From assembly GCF_007997005.1 (NCBI RefSeq), contig NZ_VOSL01000043.1:50752-114751 (forward strand): a DNA stretch of 64,000 bases. Direction: 5' to 3'. Shown here piece after piece: positions 16,265-25,074 of the stretch. The position numbers and the translations under genes were made by a program. Under the pieces are notes generated by a model. The model had not been told where the DNA came from and did no database searches. It saw nothing but the letters and a program-made list of their open reading frames with translations. The stretch's first letter is position 1; every line of letters begins with the position of its first letter. This DNA is from Lujinxingia vulgaris (GTDB lineage Bacteria > Myxococcota_A > Bradymonadia > Bradymonadales > Bradymonadaceae).

Positions 16265-19060
16265 TCAGCGGCAGATGCCGTAGAGACCGAAGAGCGGTCC
16301 ATCATCGGACCAGGCCTCACAGACGGTGCCGTCGGTGCAACCGCCACCGCCGAAGAAGTCGCAGAGCTGCACGCAGATGGCCTGAGGCTCGGCGCAGGCG
16401 TTGATCGCTTCTTCGATGCAGAAGGAGTTCTCGCCGCACATCTTACCGGTGTCCTCGAGGGCGCAGGGCTCTAGCGAGCGGATCGGAGACGCGGTGCGCT
16501 CCACGCAGTGACCCAGGGTCGTGCTGGCGCCATCGGGGGTGATCGGCGAGCAGGCGAAGCCGTCGGGGCAGCCACTATCACCTTTGAAGGGCTCACAGAC
16601 CTGGGTGCAGGTACCGCCGGGGGCACCCAGCGACTCAGGCGCGGTGAAGGGGCTCTGCAGGAAGCCGCCCAGGGTGTTGGCCTGGCGGGCGCAAACAAGG
16701 CCCGGCTGGCAGTTCTGGGTCTCGGGGCTACCGCAGCTCGCACCTTCGCCGAGGGAGCCGGAGGGCTGGCAGAAGGTCTGACCTTCGGGGCCGAAGCAGC
16801 CCTGCTGGTCGGCCGGGCAGTTCGGGTCGGTGCTGTCCGGGCCCGGGTTGCAGGGCAGACGGCACTTGCCGAAGTTGTCCACACCCTGCGTTGCCACACA
16901 GATCTCACCGCCGCCGCAGCCGAGCGCGTCGTTGGTCTGCTCGTCGGGCTGGCAGTAAGAGCGGCAGACGCCATCACCGGTGCCGGTGATGTCGCAGTGC
17001 GCGCCGTCGACGCAATCGCTGTCGGCGGAGCAGGTGTCTCCGAGCTCCACGCCGCCGGAAGCGAAGCAGACGCCCGAGCCGTCACCGAAGTCATCGCAGC
17101 GATTACCTTCGCCGCTGCAACCGCCGATGCCCCACTCGTCGGAGTTGGCGCAGGTCTCCAGGCAGAAGCCGAGGCCGATCTGCGCCGCACCCTGCGAGAG
17201 GTTGAGGCAGGTGCCGCCGAGCACACGACCGACCGGCGCCGAGTCGTACGGGGCGCTGATCAGGGTCGGGGCGTTTTCATCGATGATGAACTCGGTGCTG
17301 ATCGCACCGCCGGTGGCGGTGAAGCTCAGCGTCGCCAGAGCTTCGGCGGCCTCAAAGGCGCCCTGTTCAAAGACGTAGACATCGTAGTCGCCTTCGGCCA
17401 GCTCGATGTACGCGCCGGTGTCGCCGAAGACCGCGCCTTCGAGGGCGTAGGTGCGGTTGGCCGCCTCACTGACGTCATCGCCAGCCGGGGTGAACACCAC
17501 ATCGACCGGGGTCGGCAGCGCCACACCGTGGGTCAGACGCACGCGGGCCTGGTCGGCCGCCACCGTCTCATCACGGGCCAGTTCGGAGACCAGCACCGAG
17601 AGTCCGTTCGCCGCGGTCGAGTCCGCCACCGCGCTCACCAGCAACGCCGCGCCGCTGGAGAGGTTGAGCGTCTCGTCGAACAACACCACGGGGCTGGCAC
17701 CGGCCGAGCTCACCGTGATCTGGCGGTCACCCGAGGGAAGCGAGATGAAGGTGTCTTCGCCCGCGATGCTACCAAAGGCGAGCCCTTCGATGGTGGTCTC
17801 TCCATCCACGGCGATGTCGACGGCGGGGAGACCGGCGCCGAAGTGCGCGATCTGAAGGTAAGCGCTGGTATCGGCCGAGGGGCAGGTCGCGTCGCGCTGA
17901 GCGGTGGTGCGAAGGGTCGGATCACACATCGGCAGGCACTTGCGCACGCCCTGCTCGATCTGAATGCAGCCCGAGCTATCGGGGCACTGATCGCTGCTGG
18001 TGCAGCTGGCGTAGAGCGCGAGGCTGTTGTCGCTCTCGCGGCCGCAGATGCCGTCGACACCGTCGACCGGAGCGCAGGCGAGGTCTTCGCCACACTGGTT
18101 GCCTTCGTGGGAGAAGGGATCGCAGCGATCGCCGCAGAAGCCGCCGCCCATCAGTGCGCCGCTGGTCTCACCGATGCAGGCCTGGTCGCCGCCGCACTGC
18201 CCGTCTTCGGAGCAGGGGCGCGCGCAGAAGCCGTCCACCACGGGATTGCCCGAGTTGGGATCGGCCAGCGCGTCGATGTCGGTCACACAGACCAGCCCCT
18301 GCGAGCAGTCGCTGGCGTCGGAGCACGCATCATTCTCTTCGCCATCACCGGCCGGAAGGCAGGTGCGCACGCCGTTCTGCATGCCGCAGTTCACGCCGTC
18401 GGCGAAGCGGGTGGGGTCGGCAGCAACGATGTCGGCGCAGTCTTCCTCAGCGGTGGCGAGACCCGCGCACTGCGAGGGACGGCAAACCGGGCGGTTCTGC
18501 AGGGTGAGGTTGGCCTCACAGGCCTGCCCACCACCACAATCGAACGCCGAGGTCGCCTGACCGTTGGAACCGCAGACGCGGTACTCGTTGCAGGTCTCGT
18601 AGCAGGTCGGACCGTCGCCGAGGTCTTCACACGCGAAGCCCGAGCGGGTCGGCTCACCAGGCACGCACTCTTCGCCAACGTTGCGGCACTGGCGCGGGGT
18701 GGTGGTGCAGATGCCTTCGTCGCAGAGGTAGCTGCCGGGGCAGTCGCTGCTGCGCGAGCACTGGCGGGCCACACAGGCGCCGGCGTCATCACACGCCTGG
18801 CTGGGAGCACAGTCGGTGCTTACATCACAGGTGGTGTTGTTGACGCACTGACCGGAGACACACTGCAGATAGGTCTCACCGCAATCCAGATCGTCGTAGC
18901 AGTCCAGGACCTGCGGAACGCACTCGCCGTCGAAGCAGGCCAGACCGGCGCCGCATTCATCGTTGCTCACGCAGACGTCGTCTCCTCCACACGCTGAAAC
19001 CATCAGCGCGATGAGGACGACGCCGAGCAACGCCCAAAGTTGTGTTACCGACTTACTCAT
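16265..19060 (-). CDS. Large Cys-rich lipoprotein with central DUF4397 region
   Basis: 931 residues. The N-terminus is a lipoprotein signal (LIALMVSAC, lipobox Cys at about 24), and GGAGG stands 4 nt before the ATG. Residues about 25-380 and 620-931 consist of many short Cys-rich modules of the type C-x-x-x-x-D-C-x-x-G-x-x-C, each with Cys spaced like small disulfide knots (for example CVSNDECGAGLACFDGEC). Between them, at about 395-610, lies a Cys-poor beta region starting YLQIAHFGAGLPAVDIAVDG that matches the DUF4397 pattern, apparently as two tandem copies (second begins ARVRLTHGVALPTPVDVVF). Probably anchored to the outer membrane and facing outward or periplasmic; function unknown. It has its own promoter region and terminator. 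Confidence 0.85.
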   Translation of the reverse strand: MSKSVTQLWALLGVVLIALMVSACGGDDVCVSNDECGAGLACFDGECVPQVLDCYDDLDCGETYLQCVSGQCVNNTTCDVSTDCAPSQACDDAGACVARQCSRSSDCPGSYLCDEGICTTTPRQCRNVGEECVPGEPTRSGFACEDLGDGPTCYETCNEYRVCGSNGQATSAFDCGGGQACEANLTLQNRPVCRPSQCAGLATAEEDCADIVAADPTRFADGVNCGMQNGVRTCLPAGDGEENDACSDASDCSQGLVCVTDIDALADPNSGNPVVDGFCARPCSEDGQCGGDQACIGETSGALMGGGFCGDRCDPFSHEGNQCGEDLACAPVDGVDGICGRESDNSLALYASCTSSDQCPDSSGCIQIEQGVRKCLPMCDPTLRTTAQRDATCPSADTSAYLQIAHFGAGLPAVDIAVDGETTIEGLAFGSIAGEDTFISLPSGDRQITVSSAGASPVVLFDETLNLSSGAALLVSAVADSTAANGLSVLVSELARDETVAADQARVRLTHGVALPTPVDVVFTPAGDDVSEAANRTYALEGAVFGDTGAYIELAEGDYDVYVFEQGAFEAAEALATLSFTATGGAISTEFIIDENAPTLISAPYDSAPVGRVLGGTCLNLSQGAAQIGLGFCLETCANSDEWGIGGCSGEGNRCDDFGDGSGVCFASGGVELGDTCSADSDCVDGAHCDITGTGDGVCRSYCQPDEQTNDALGCGGGEICVATQGVDNFGKCRLPCNPGPDSTDPNCPADQQGCFGPEGQTFCQPSGSLGEGASCGSPETQNCQPGLVCARQANTLGGFLQSPFTAPESLGAPGGTCTQVCEPFKGDSGCPDGFACSPITPDGASTTLGHCVERTASPIRSLEPCALEDTGKMCGENSFCIEEAINACAEPQAICVQLCDFFGGGGCTDGTVCEAWSDDGPLFGLYGICR

Positions 19061-19131
19061 AGAACCTCCATGCGATGCCCGGCGATGGGCAAAATTTGAC
19101 TCGTTGCAAGACTGGGCACCTTAGTGGAGCC

Positions 19132-19187
19132 GCAGATCAGGTGTCAATCACCTCGGCGGCATGCATACAAGAGGCATGCCATCAGCG
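19132..19187. promoter_or_regulatory. Two inverted repeats in the 19061-19348 gap
   Basis: AGGTG/CACCT around TCAAT at about 19139-19153, and GGCATGC/GCATGCC separated by 9 nt shortly after. They lie upstream of the minus-strand lipoprotein gene and downstream of the GST gene. They could be an operator or a weak hairpin; no T-run is visible. Confidence 0.3.
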
Positions 19188-19348
19188 CGGGCAACCGATG
19201 TCCTGTGACGTGCTTCGCGTGTACTGCCGGGGCCTTAGCACCACCGGCAAAAAGACGTGACCTTATCGGATGAATCGCCTTCAGGGTCAACCGATCGTTT
19301 TTGCACGGCGCGGCGTCGGGAATATAGCGCCGGCGATCGCTACGCCTT

Positions 19349-20428
19349 CTAGCGCAGGCCAAGCCCGGGGTAGGCCGCCAGCAGATCGGCCGCCTCCGGT
19401 CGGCTGGCAAGCGCTTCGACGCGCCCGATGAGGGCTCGCTCAAGCACCGCACCCTCGGCGCCGAAAAGTTCGTTGCGCGTGTTGTAGGCGTCTTCCATCT
19501 CTTGCAACCACCCCTGAAGCTGCCCGTTGAGGTAACGCGAGGGCGCAAACTCGAAGCTCGCCCCATCCAGAAGCCTCGCTGCTGTGGTTGCCGGTCGCTT
19601 CTTCCTGTGAAGCGCCTCCAGGTTGGCCACCATCACCTCCCAGTAGGTTCCCAGCGCCTCGGCCATCAGCGCCTCCAGGGCTTCGAGCGACGCATCGGTG
19701 GCCTGCCCCTCGACCACCTCGCCATCGGGCATGGCGTTGAATCGCTGCAGGTAGGCGCGAAGCCGGGTGTAATCCGACGACGTCAGCTTCCGCGCGCCGG
19801 TCGGGTCACTGGCGTACTGCCCGAGCGGTCCGAAGATGCCAAAATCCGCCAGCGACGCCCGATCCCCGAAGAGGTAGAGGCGCCCGTCGTCGAGCGCCCG
19901 CTCCACCGCCCCGAGCGTGCGCTGCGCGCTGGCCATCAGCGTTGTGCGGTTGGTCTCACTCACCCCCCACCCCTCCATGCGTCCCACCACCGCGGCGCGC
20001 GCCGCGCTCCCCACAAGCCCGCCCACACCGGGCAGGCCAGCGCTGAGCTCCCGCCCGATGATGCGCTCGACGTGGCGGCAGTCTTCGGTGTTCAACCACC
20101 GCGAGAGGGCCATCCAGCGCACCATCCACTCGTCGCTGAAGTCTTCCAGCAGGAAACTCAGCGTGTCGACGCCCTCGGGCATCCACAGCCGGCGGCGATG
20201 CTCGGGAAGACGCATCAGATAGCGCGCGATCGCCGTGGAGTCGCTCAACGCCCAGTCGTCGCGCCGCAGCATCGGGACCATCGTGCGCCCGGAGAGCCTG
20301 CGGATCACCGCATAGCGGTTCATCGCATTCTGGAGGGTCAGGCGATGCTCCACGCCCAGGTAGGCCATCATCGCGGCGATCTTCATCGAATAGGGGCTGG
20401 CGCGGCTGATGAATAACTCATAGGACAT
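19349..20428 (-). CDS. Glutathione S-transferase family protein with long C-terminal extension
   Basis: About 359 residues from the ATG at 20428, which has AGAGG upstream; the frame stays open further but that part is antisense to the HD gene. The N-terminal thioredoxin-like GST domain shows SPYSMK, the cis-Pro segment TMVPML and the glutathione-contacting SDSTAI. The helical C-terminal GST domain follows, with LADFGIFGPL. The last 110 residues exceed the usual 200-240 residue GST and are helical and charged, without a known motif. It is cytoplasmic and divergent from the HD phosphohydrolase gene, separated by 93 bp. Substrate unknown. Confidence 0.85.
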   Translation of the reverse strand: MSYELFISRASPYSMKIAAMMAYLGVEHRLTLQNAMNRYAVIRRLSGRTMVPMLRRDDWALSDSTAIARYLMRLPEHRRRLWMPEGVDTLSFLLEDFSDEWMVRWMALSRWLNTEDCRHVERIIGRELSAGLPGVGGLVGSAARAAVVGRMEGWGVSETNRTTLMASAQRTLGAVERALDDGRLYLFGDRASLADFGIFGPLGQYASDPTGARKLTSSDYTRLRAYLQRFNAMPDGEVVEGQATDASLEALEALMAEALGTYWEVMVANLEALHRKKRPATTAARLLDGASFEFAPSRYLNGQLQGWLQEMEDAYNTRNELFGAEGAVLERALIGRVEALASRPEAADLLAAYPGLGLR

Positions 20429-20521
20429 AAACGATCCTCTCGGGGAACCCGTCGTTCTCTGTGACTCCCTCCCCCATAGCGCCAGTTCGCCGGGCTGGCC
20501 AGCTTGACCGGACCTCTGCTC

Positions 20522-21931
20522 ATGCCCCACCCCTCTTCGTTTAGCAGCCTGCCCGAGCTGCGAGCTGACGCCTTCGCCACCACGGTTCGCGTGCCCGAAT
20601 TGCGCAACATCGCGCTGACGTCGCGGGTCGAGGCGATCCTCGATCACCCCGCGTTTCAGCGACTTCGGCGCGTCCGCATGCTCGGCCCCACGCATCTTGT
20701 GTACCCGGGCGCCATGCACACGCGCTTTGAGCATTCGCTGGGGGTCTTCGGGTGCACGCGCTGGTTTTTGCAATCGCTGGGGCGACTTCCCCAGCTGGCC
20801 AGCTCCCTGAGTGAGGAGGATCTGCTCAGCGTCCTCGCTGCGGGCCTCTTGCACGACATCGGCCACTACCCCTTCGCACACAGCCTGGAGGCGCTGCACC
20901 TCAAAGGAGAAGACACACCCCGCCATGAAGAGGTCGGTGGCCGCATCATCATGGGGGAGTTTGAGGCGCTGCGTGGAACGCGCACCATCGCCGAGATTCT
21001 GCGACGCGACTGGGGCGTCGACCCCGAGCGGGTCATCGCTCTGTGCACCGGAGATCTTGGCGAGACGCCCTCGCAGGTGGACCGACTCCTGCACTCGATC
21101 ATCAGCGGCACGATCGACGCCGACAAGATGGACTACCTGGAGCGTGACTCCCACCATATTGGCGTGCCCTACGGGCGCACCTACGATCGGGAGCGCCTGC
21201 TGGCCAACCTCACCTTAAACGCCCGCGAAGACGGGCTGGCGATCGCCGCCAAAGGCAAAGTGCCCGCCGAGATGTTCGTGTTCAGCCGCTACACCATGTT
21301 CAGCGAGGTGTACTGGCACCATACCGTGCGGGCGGCCAGCGCCATGGTGGAGAACGCGATCGCCGCCTTCCACAGCCGCGCGCAGCTCGACCCGGAGGAT
21401 TTTCTGGGCACGCTGCTCCGCTGCGATGATGAGCAGCTTCTGGAGTGGATCTTCGACCAGTCGCCCGACCCCAGCGCGCCGCGCTTTCTGCTGGGAGGGC
21501 TGCAGACCACCCGGCGGCGGCTCTACAAGCGCGTCGCCACCTTTAGCCGCATCTATGCGGAGCGCGATAAACAACGCGCCTATGAGACGATCTATGCCAT
21601 GGAGCGCGCGCAGCTCTTCGATCTGACGGCGCGCCTGAGCGCGCGACTGGGCTCGGCGCTGAACATGCCCCTGCACCCGGCGGCGCTGATCATTGACATC
21701 CCTCCGCGCGATAAAGATCGCATCGACACCATTGAGGTGGTCTACCCGGAGGTGCGCGGGCGTCGCCATTACCCCCTGCATGAGCTCTCGCAGGTGGTGG
21801 CTGGCATCCAGGACGACTTCATCGCCGTCGTCAAAAAGATCCGTATCTTCGCCGAACCCACACTCGCCGCGCGTCTGCGCGAGCTCAAAGGCCTCGATGA
21901 TCTGCTCCTGGCCGAGATCCTCAAGCGTTGA
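20522..21931 (+). CDS. HD-domain phosphohydrolase (dNTPase/SAMHD1-like)
   Basis: About 469 residues; a TTG at 20504 is an alternative start. The HD metal site is complete: His in TRFEHSLGV (about 71), HD in GLLHDIGHYPFAH (about 111-112) and the Asp in DADKMDYLERDS. This spacing and the QRLRRVRMLG motif are those of the dGTPase/SAMHD1-related group, which hydrolyse dNTPs or related nucleotides. The C-terminal helical part (FSRYTMFSEVYWHHTVR) matches this group as well. The specific substrate is not predictable. A strong hairpin terminator follows at 21984. Confidence 0.92.
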   Translation: MPHPSSFSSLPELRADAFATTVRVPELRNIALTSRVEAILDHPAFQRLRRVRMLGPTHLVYPGAMHTRFEHSLGVFGCTRWFLQSLGRLPQLASSLSEEDLLSVLAAGLLHDIGHYPFAHSLEALHLKGEDTPRHEEVGGRIIMGEFEALRGTRTIAEILRRDWGVDPERVIALCTGDLGETPSQVDRLLHSIISGTIDADKMDYLERDSHHIGVPYGRTYDRERLLANLTLNAREDGLAIAAKGKVPAEMFVFSRYTMFSEVYWHHTVRAASAMVENAIAAFHSRAQLDPEDFLGTLLRCDDEQLLEWIFDQSPDPSAPRFLLGGLQTTRRRLYKRVATFSRIYAERDKQRAYETIYAMERAQLFDLTARLSARLGSALNMPLHPAALIIDIPPRDKDRIDTIEVVYPEVRGRRHYPLHELSQVVAGIQDDFIAVVKKIRIFAEPTLAARLRELKGLDDLLLAEILKR

Positions 21932-21983
21932 GGGCGCGCGTGGCGCCCGCCCGGTCCGCCCGGCAAACCGGCTTAAGACAGAG

Positions 21984-22013
21984 AACGCCCGGGGGAGTGC
22001 TCCCCCGGGCGTT
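21984..22013 (+). terminator. Terminator hairpin after the HD phosphohydrolase gene
   Basis: A 14-bp perfect GC-rich stem (AACGCCCGGGGGAG) with a 2-nt apparent loop, followed by CGGCCTT. The T-run is weak but the stem is very stable. The rest of the gap to 22230 holds nothing I recognise. Confidence 0.65.
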
Positions 22014-22230
22014 CGGCCTTCGGTGGGATCGTTGATGATCCCGCGTACTGATATCGTCGCATCATGGCGCGATGTTGCGACCACGACCAACGTGTTGCAG
22101 GCAGCGACCCGATAGGTCGCGACGATGGCGACTCCGCTGGCCCCCCCTGCTCAGGCGTCATCCCCGGTGACAGGGACTGCCCGAGCGCGCCGCGGCGCAA
22201 TGCCCGATCTTTTCGTGATCTCTACAGTGT

Positions 22231-22386
22231 TTAAGGGGTTGAGGAACCCGGCAGGTCACCTGCTGTGGGCTCGGCGTCGGCCAGCCTGAAGGTCTCGCGT
22301 CGCTGGCGGATCATTGCCACACCGGCACCCACGAGCAACAGCACGGGAACGCCGATAAAGAATGCCATGACAATCCACTCAATCAT
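22231..22386 (-). CDS. 51-residue single-pass membrane protein
   Basis: A short gene that length filters would miss. The ATG at 22386 has AGGAGG exactly 5 nt upstream. The product begins MIEWIVMAFFIGVPVLLL, one transmembrane helix of about 20 residues ending before IRQRRE, so the positive-inside rule puts the C-terminus in the cytoplasm. The tail (about 25 residues) is acidic and Pro/Ser-rich. It resembles other short membrane peptides that act as subunits or regulators, but no partner is identifiable. It lies 185 bp downstream of the DP-repeat protein gene on the same strand. Confidence 0.7.
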   Translation of the reverse strand: MIEWIVMAFFIGVPVLLLVGAGVAMIRQRRETFRLADAEPTAGDLPGSSTP

Positions 22387-22570
22387 GTCGTCCTCCTGAT
22401 CGATTCGGGGTCGACTCCAGACGCCTCAACACGAGGAAGGTGTCAGGGCGCGCGCCGACATCGGGCCGACGCTCTCGCGACGAATGGAAGCGGGGGGCCT
22501 CGTATCGCCACAAGCGAAATGTAAACGCCGATCGCCCCCCATCAAGTCTGTCGTCAGGAAGGCAGCGCGT

Positions 22571-23143
22571 TCAGCGCTCGAAGATAAGGAGATCGAGGAT
22601 GGTGCGAAGTTCGGCATCGTCCTGGCGAGCGTCCAGGAGCCCGGCGATGCGTGCGGCGAGCTCCGCACGGACCTCACCGGGGAGGGGGCGCTCGCGCAGC
22701 GAGCGGTAAACCTGAGCGCCCAGCGCGTCGACCGGTGTGGAGGCGGATGCTTTTTGGGATGACGGAGCGAAGGTCGAAGCGTCGGTTTGCGACTTTGAAG
22801 GCGCCGTCGAGCCTATGTTCCCCGCATCGTTCGCCGCCAACATCTCGAAGCGCGTATCGGTCGCCGGGGCGTCGGGCTCACGCCAGAGCGCACGCAGACG
22901 CTCCAGCGGATCGCCCTGCCCGCTTGTCCAGGGCTCGGGCTCGGGGAGCTCACGCGCGCTGGCGAGCAGCTCCTGAAGGCTATCGACAGGAGGCTCCTCG
23001 CGTTTGGCGTCACCGCGCTGTATCAACGCCTGAAGCCGGGCGATGGGATCGCTCTCCGGGACCTCTTCCCAGCGAAGAGTGGGGCGCTGCCCCCCAACTT
23101 CCATCGCCCGCTCAAGCCTCGCCAGGGGATCTGTGGCCATCAT
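22571..23143 (-). CDS. Hypothetical protein with DP-L-x-R-L repeats
   Basis: About 190 residues. Starts at 23143/23140 follow AGGAG closely. The N-terminal half has four degenerate copies of a helical motif: DPLARLERAM, DPIARLQALI, DSLQELLASA and DPLERLRALW, separated by 20-30 acidic or Pro-rich residues. After a Ser/Thr/Ala-rich linker, the C-terminal 60 residues form a separate helical domain (LGAQVYRSLRERPLPGEVRAEL...LDLLIFE). No signal peptide; cytoplasmic. The repeated amphipathic helices suggest a protein-binding scaffold, which is inference. Not recognised. Confidence 0.65.
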   Translation of the reverse strand: MMATDPLARLERAMEVGGQRPTLRWEEVPESDPIARLQALIQRGDAKREEPPVDSLQELLASARELPEPEPWTSGQGDPLERLRALWREPDAPATDTRFEMLAANDAGNIGSTAPSKSQTDASTFAPSSQKASASTPVDALGAQVYRSLRERPLPGEVRAELAARIAGLLDARQDDAELRTILDLLIFER

Positions 23144-23259
23144 CCTCGCTCCTCGCACACATACCGAATCGTCGTCGTGATCAGCCCCCTCCATAACGGG
23201 CGCTGCGACGCGCTGACTCTATGCCCGGGGCCTCCATTTATCAAAGTGACACCACGGGT

Positions 23260-23308
23260 GATTTTTTTTGCATTTTTAGCGTTGACACAACCGAGCACCG
23301 GCTATAGA
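23260..23308 (+). promoter_or_regulatory. Promoter with UP-like element for tRNA-Leu(CAG)
   Basis: -35 TTGACA at 23282-23287 and -10 TATAGA at 23303-23308, spacer 15 bp (short). An AT-rich tract with runs of T lies directly upstream, like an UP element of stable-RNA promoters. Confidence 0.6.
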
Positions 23309-23353
23309 AACCTTCTCACGTTGGACGTCGCAACAACGACCGACAACAGCCAC

Positions 23354-23437
<84 letters not shown>

Positions 23438-23441
23438 TCTC

Positions 23442-23475
23442 AAAAAGCCGCACCCCATTCGGGGTGCGGCTTTTT
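23442..23475 (+). terminator. Terminator after tRNA-Leu(CAG)
   Basis: A 15-bp perfect stem (AAAAAGCCGCACCCC) with loop ATTC, followed by TTTTT within the stem end. Canonical. Confidence 0.93.
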
Positions 23476-23546
23476 ACGTTTGTGCGACTGGCGAACGGAG
23501 CTTTCTCCGCTCAGGCCGACTGCGCACGATACCCTGTAAACAAAAA

Positions 23547-23574
23547 AACGCCCCGATCCGAAGATCGGGGCGTT
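23547..23574 (-). terminator. Terminator after the acidic lipoprotein gene
   Basis: AACGCCCCGATC stem with a CGAA-type tetraloop, followed on the minus strand by seven T residues. Confidence 0.9.
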
Positions 23575-23627
23575 TTCAACGTTCAGCTCAGAAACGACGC
23601 CGGGCGTCGCTTCGTATCCAAACGACC

Positions 23628-24746
23628 TTACTCGGCCACATCCGCTTCCACACCGGCGATGACGGCGGGCACAGCTTCAAAGGTCATACCAGCCGAGATG
23701 GCGTCGGGTTCACCGTCGCCGTCGACATCGTGGATCACGATGGCGGGAGCCAGCGCGGTGACCGCGCTGCAGTTCTCGGCGATATCGGCGCAGATGGACT
23801 CATCGTCGACGCAACCGGCAAGCTCGGCTTCGGTGTACTCGACACAGGCCGTCTCGGCTTCCATGTCGATGAGCGCCTCGGGGTTACCCAGGCAGTCGCA
23901 GGTAGCGGTGACGTTGTTGATGGTGGTGACCAGCTCGTCGAAGAGCACCAGACCACCGAGGCGGCCGTTCTCCAGGGTCACACCGGTCTCCAGCGCGCTC
24001 TCTTCGGTCACGACGTCAGCCGAGACCACCGCGTTACGCAGCGCGAGAGAAAGCTCCAGGCCGAAGAGCTCAAGCACGATCACCACGGTACCCGGCCCGG
24101 CTTCCACCACCGAGACGCCGCCGTCATCGACGATGGTCGCGTTGGGAAGCACCGCCTGAGGAGCGACACCGCTATCGAAGCTCGCCGGGTCGATGAGCTC
24201 ACCGTCGACGGTGGACTCGGCGCCGAGCAGGAAGTTGATGTCGAACGCCTGGCCGACTTCAAGCGCTTCGAGACCGTCGTGCTCAAGGATGAGGCTCAGC
24301 GAGCCGTCGGCGATCCCGTCGGCAAGGGCGCCGTTGGCCATGCTGGCAGCCAGCGAGAGGCTGTTGTCTTCAAAGCCGTCGCCGTCGAGGTCGAAGCAGC
24401 AGTCGGCGCCGGCGATGGCGAGCGCGCTGATCTTGGAGGCGGTACCAAACTCGAAGGTCTCCGGATCTTCGTCACAACGATCGGAGGCGCCTTCCTCACC
24501 GCAACGCGCCGGCGGGGGCACGAGGTCGATGATGTCGCCCGGCTCGGGCTCAACGTCGGCGTCGTCGCCGGCGTCTTCTTCGCCGCCGTCGTTCTCGTCG
24601 CCGCCGCTGTCTTCTTCATCGCCGGCGTCTTCTTCGACGTCGGTCTCACCGGGCTCGTCTCCCCCACACGCGGTCAGGGTGGTGGTCGCCATACCGGCGC
24701 TCATAAGAAGGACCATCAAAAGTTTCAGGGTGTCGTTCAGCTTCAT
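23628..24746 (-). CDS. Lipoprotein with acidic linker and Ca-binding-like motif
   Basis: 372 residues. GGAGG stands 6 nt before the ATG. Signal and lipobox are clear (TTTLTAC, Cys about 27). Residues about 28-70 are almost all Asp, Glu and Gly, a flexible acidic tether. The mature domain has Cys pairs (CCFDLDGDGFEDN, CDC, and others) and two DxDxDG-type sites: DLDGDGFEDN and HDVDGDGEPDA, typical of extracellular calcium-binding loops (thrombospondin-3/EF-like). The rest is a hydrophobic beta-rich domain. It is likely surface-exposed. Function unknown; the style (acidic tether after lipobox) is frequent in Bradymonadia-type genomes. Confidence 0.8.
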   Translation of the reverse strand: MKLNDTLKLLMVLLMSAGMATTTLTACGGDEPGETDVEEDAGDEEDSGGDENDGGEEDAGDDADVEPEPGDIIDLVPPPARCGEEGASDRCDEDPETFEFGTASKISALAIAGADCCFDLDGDGFEDNSLSLAASMANGALADGIADGSLSLILEHDGLEALEVGQAFDINFLLGAESTVDGELIDPASFDSGVAPQAVLPNATIVDDGGVSVVEAGPGTVVIVLELFGLELSLALRNAVVSADVVTEESALETGVTLENGRLGGLVLFDELVTTINNVTATCDCLGNPEALIDMEAETACVEYTEAELAGCVDDESICADIAENCSAVTALAPAIVIHDVDGDGEPDAISAGMTFEAVPAVIAGVEADVAE

Positions 24747-25074
24747 CTACTGCCTCCGGGGGGTGTCCTCACATCGGATCTCTTCACACGAGATCGCGGC
24801 TGCGCGGTGTTGCCATCGGCTGGACTCAGGGCCAGCCTCTCAATTGATGCGAAACATCGGGGCGGACGCTAACAAAAGAGGTGATCGAGGGTCAAGTTTC
24901 TCCTTTGCATGTCTTGACACTGCGATCGCGGTGCTAAGGCCCCTGCGGAGCATCGAGCCCAAAGGGCGATCTTCGCGGGGTGGACAGGACTTGATGGCGC
25001 GCTACAATCACGGGCCGCACGGATGTTGGAAGAGCCCGCTGTGCCAACCCCTATCTGATCACGCGAGTAGACTA
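24747..25074. promoter_or_regulatory. Divergent promoter region of about 330 bp
   Basis: It separates two divergent genes. Facing left, TTGACC (24895-24890) is followed after 17 bp by a weak TTAGCG box. Facing right, TTGACA stands at 24914-24919 with no convincing -10. The two -35 boxes are only 18 bp apart, so a shared regulator is possible. Confidence 0.4.

Noticed and set aside
16508..18997. 829-codon open frame on the plus strand
   Set aside because: It is fully antisense to the Cys-rich lipoprotein gene, which has a lipobox, ribosome site and terminator. Its composition (Ala/Gly/Arg/Val-rich, no motif) is typical of a GC-rich shadow frame.
20429..21157. N-terminal extension of the GST frame
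   Set aside because: This part is antisense to the HD phosphohydrolase; the ribosome site and GST fold begin at 20428.
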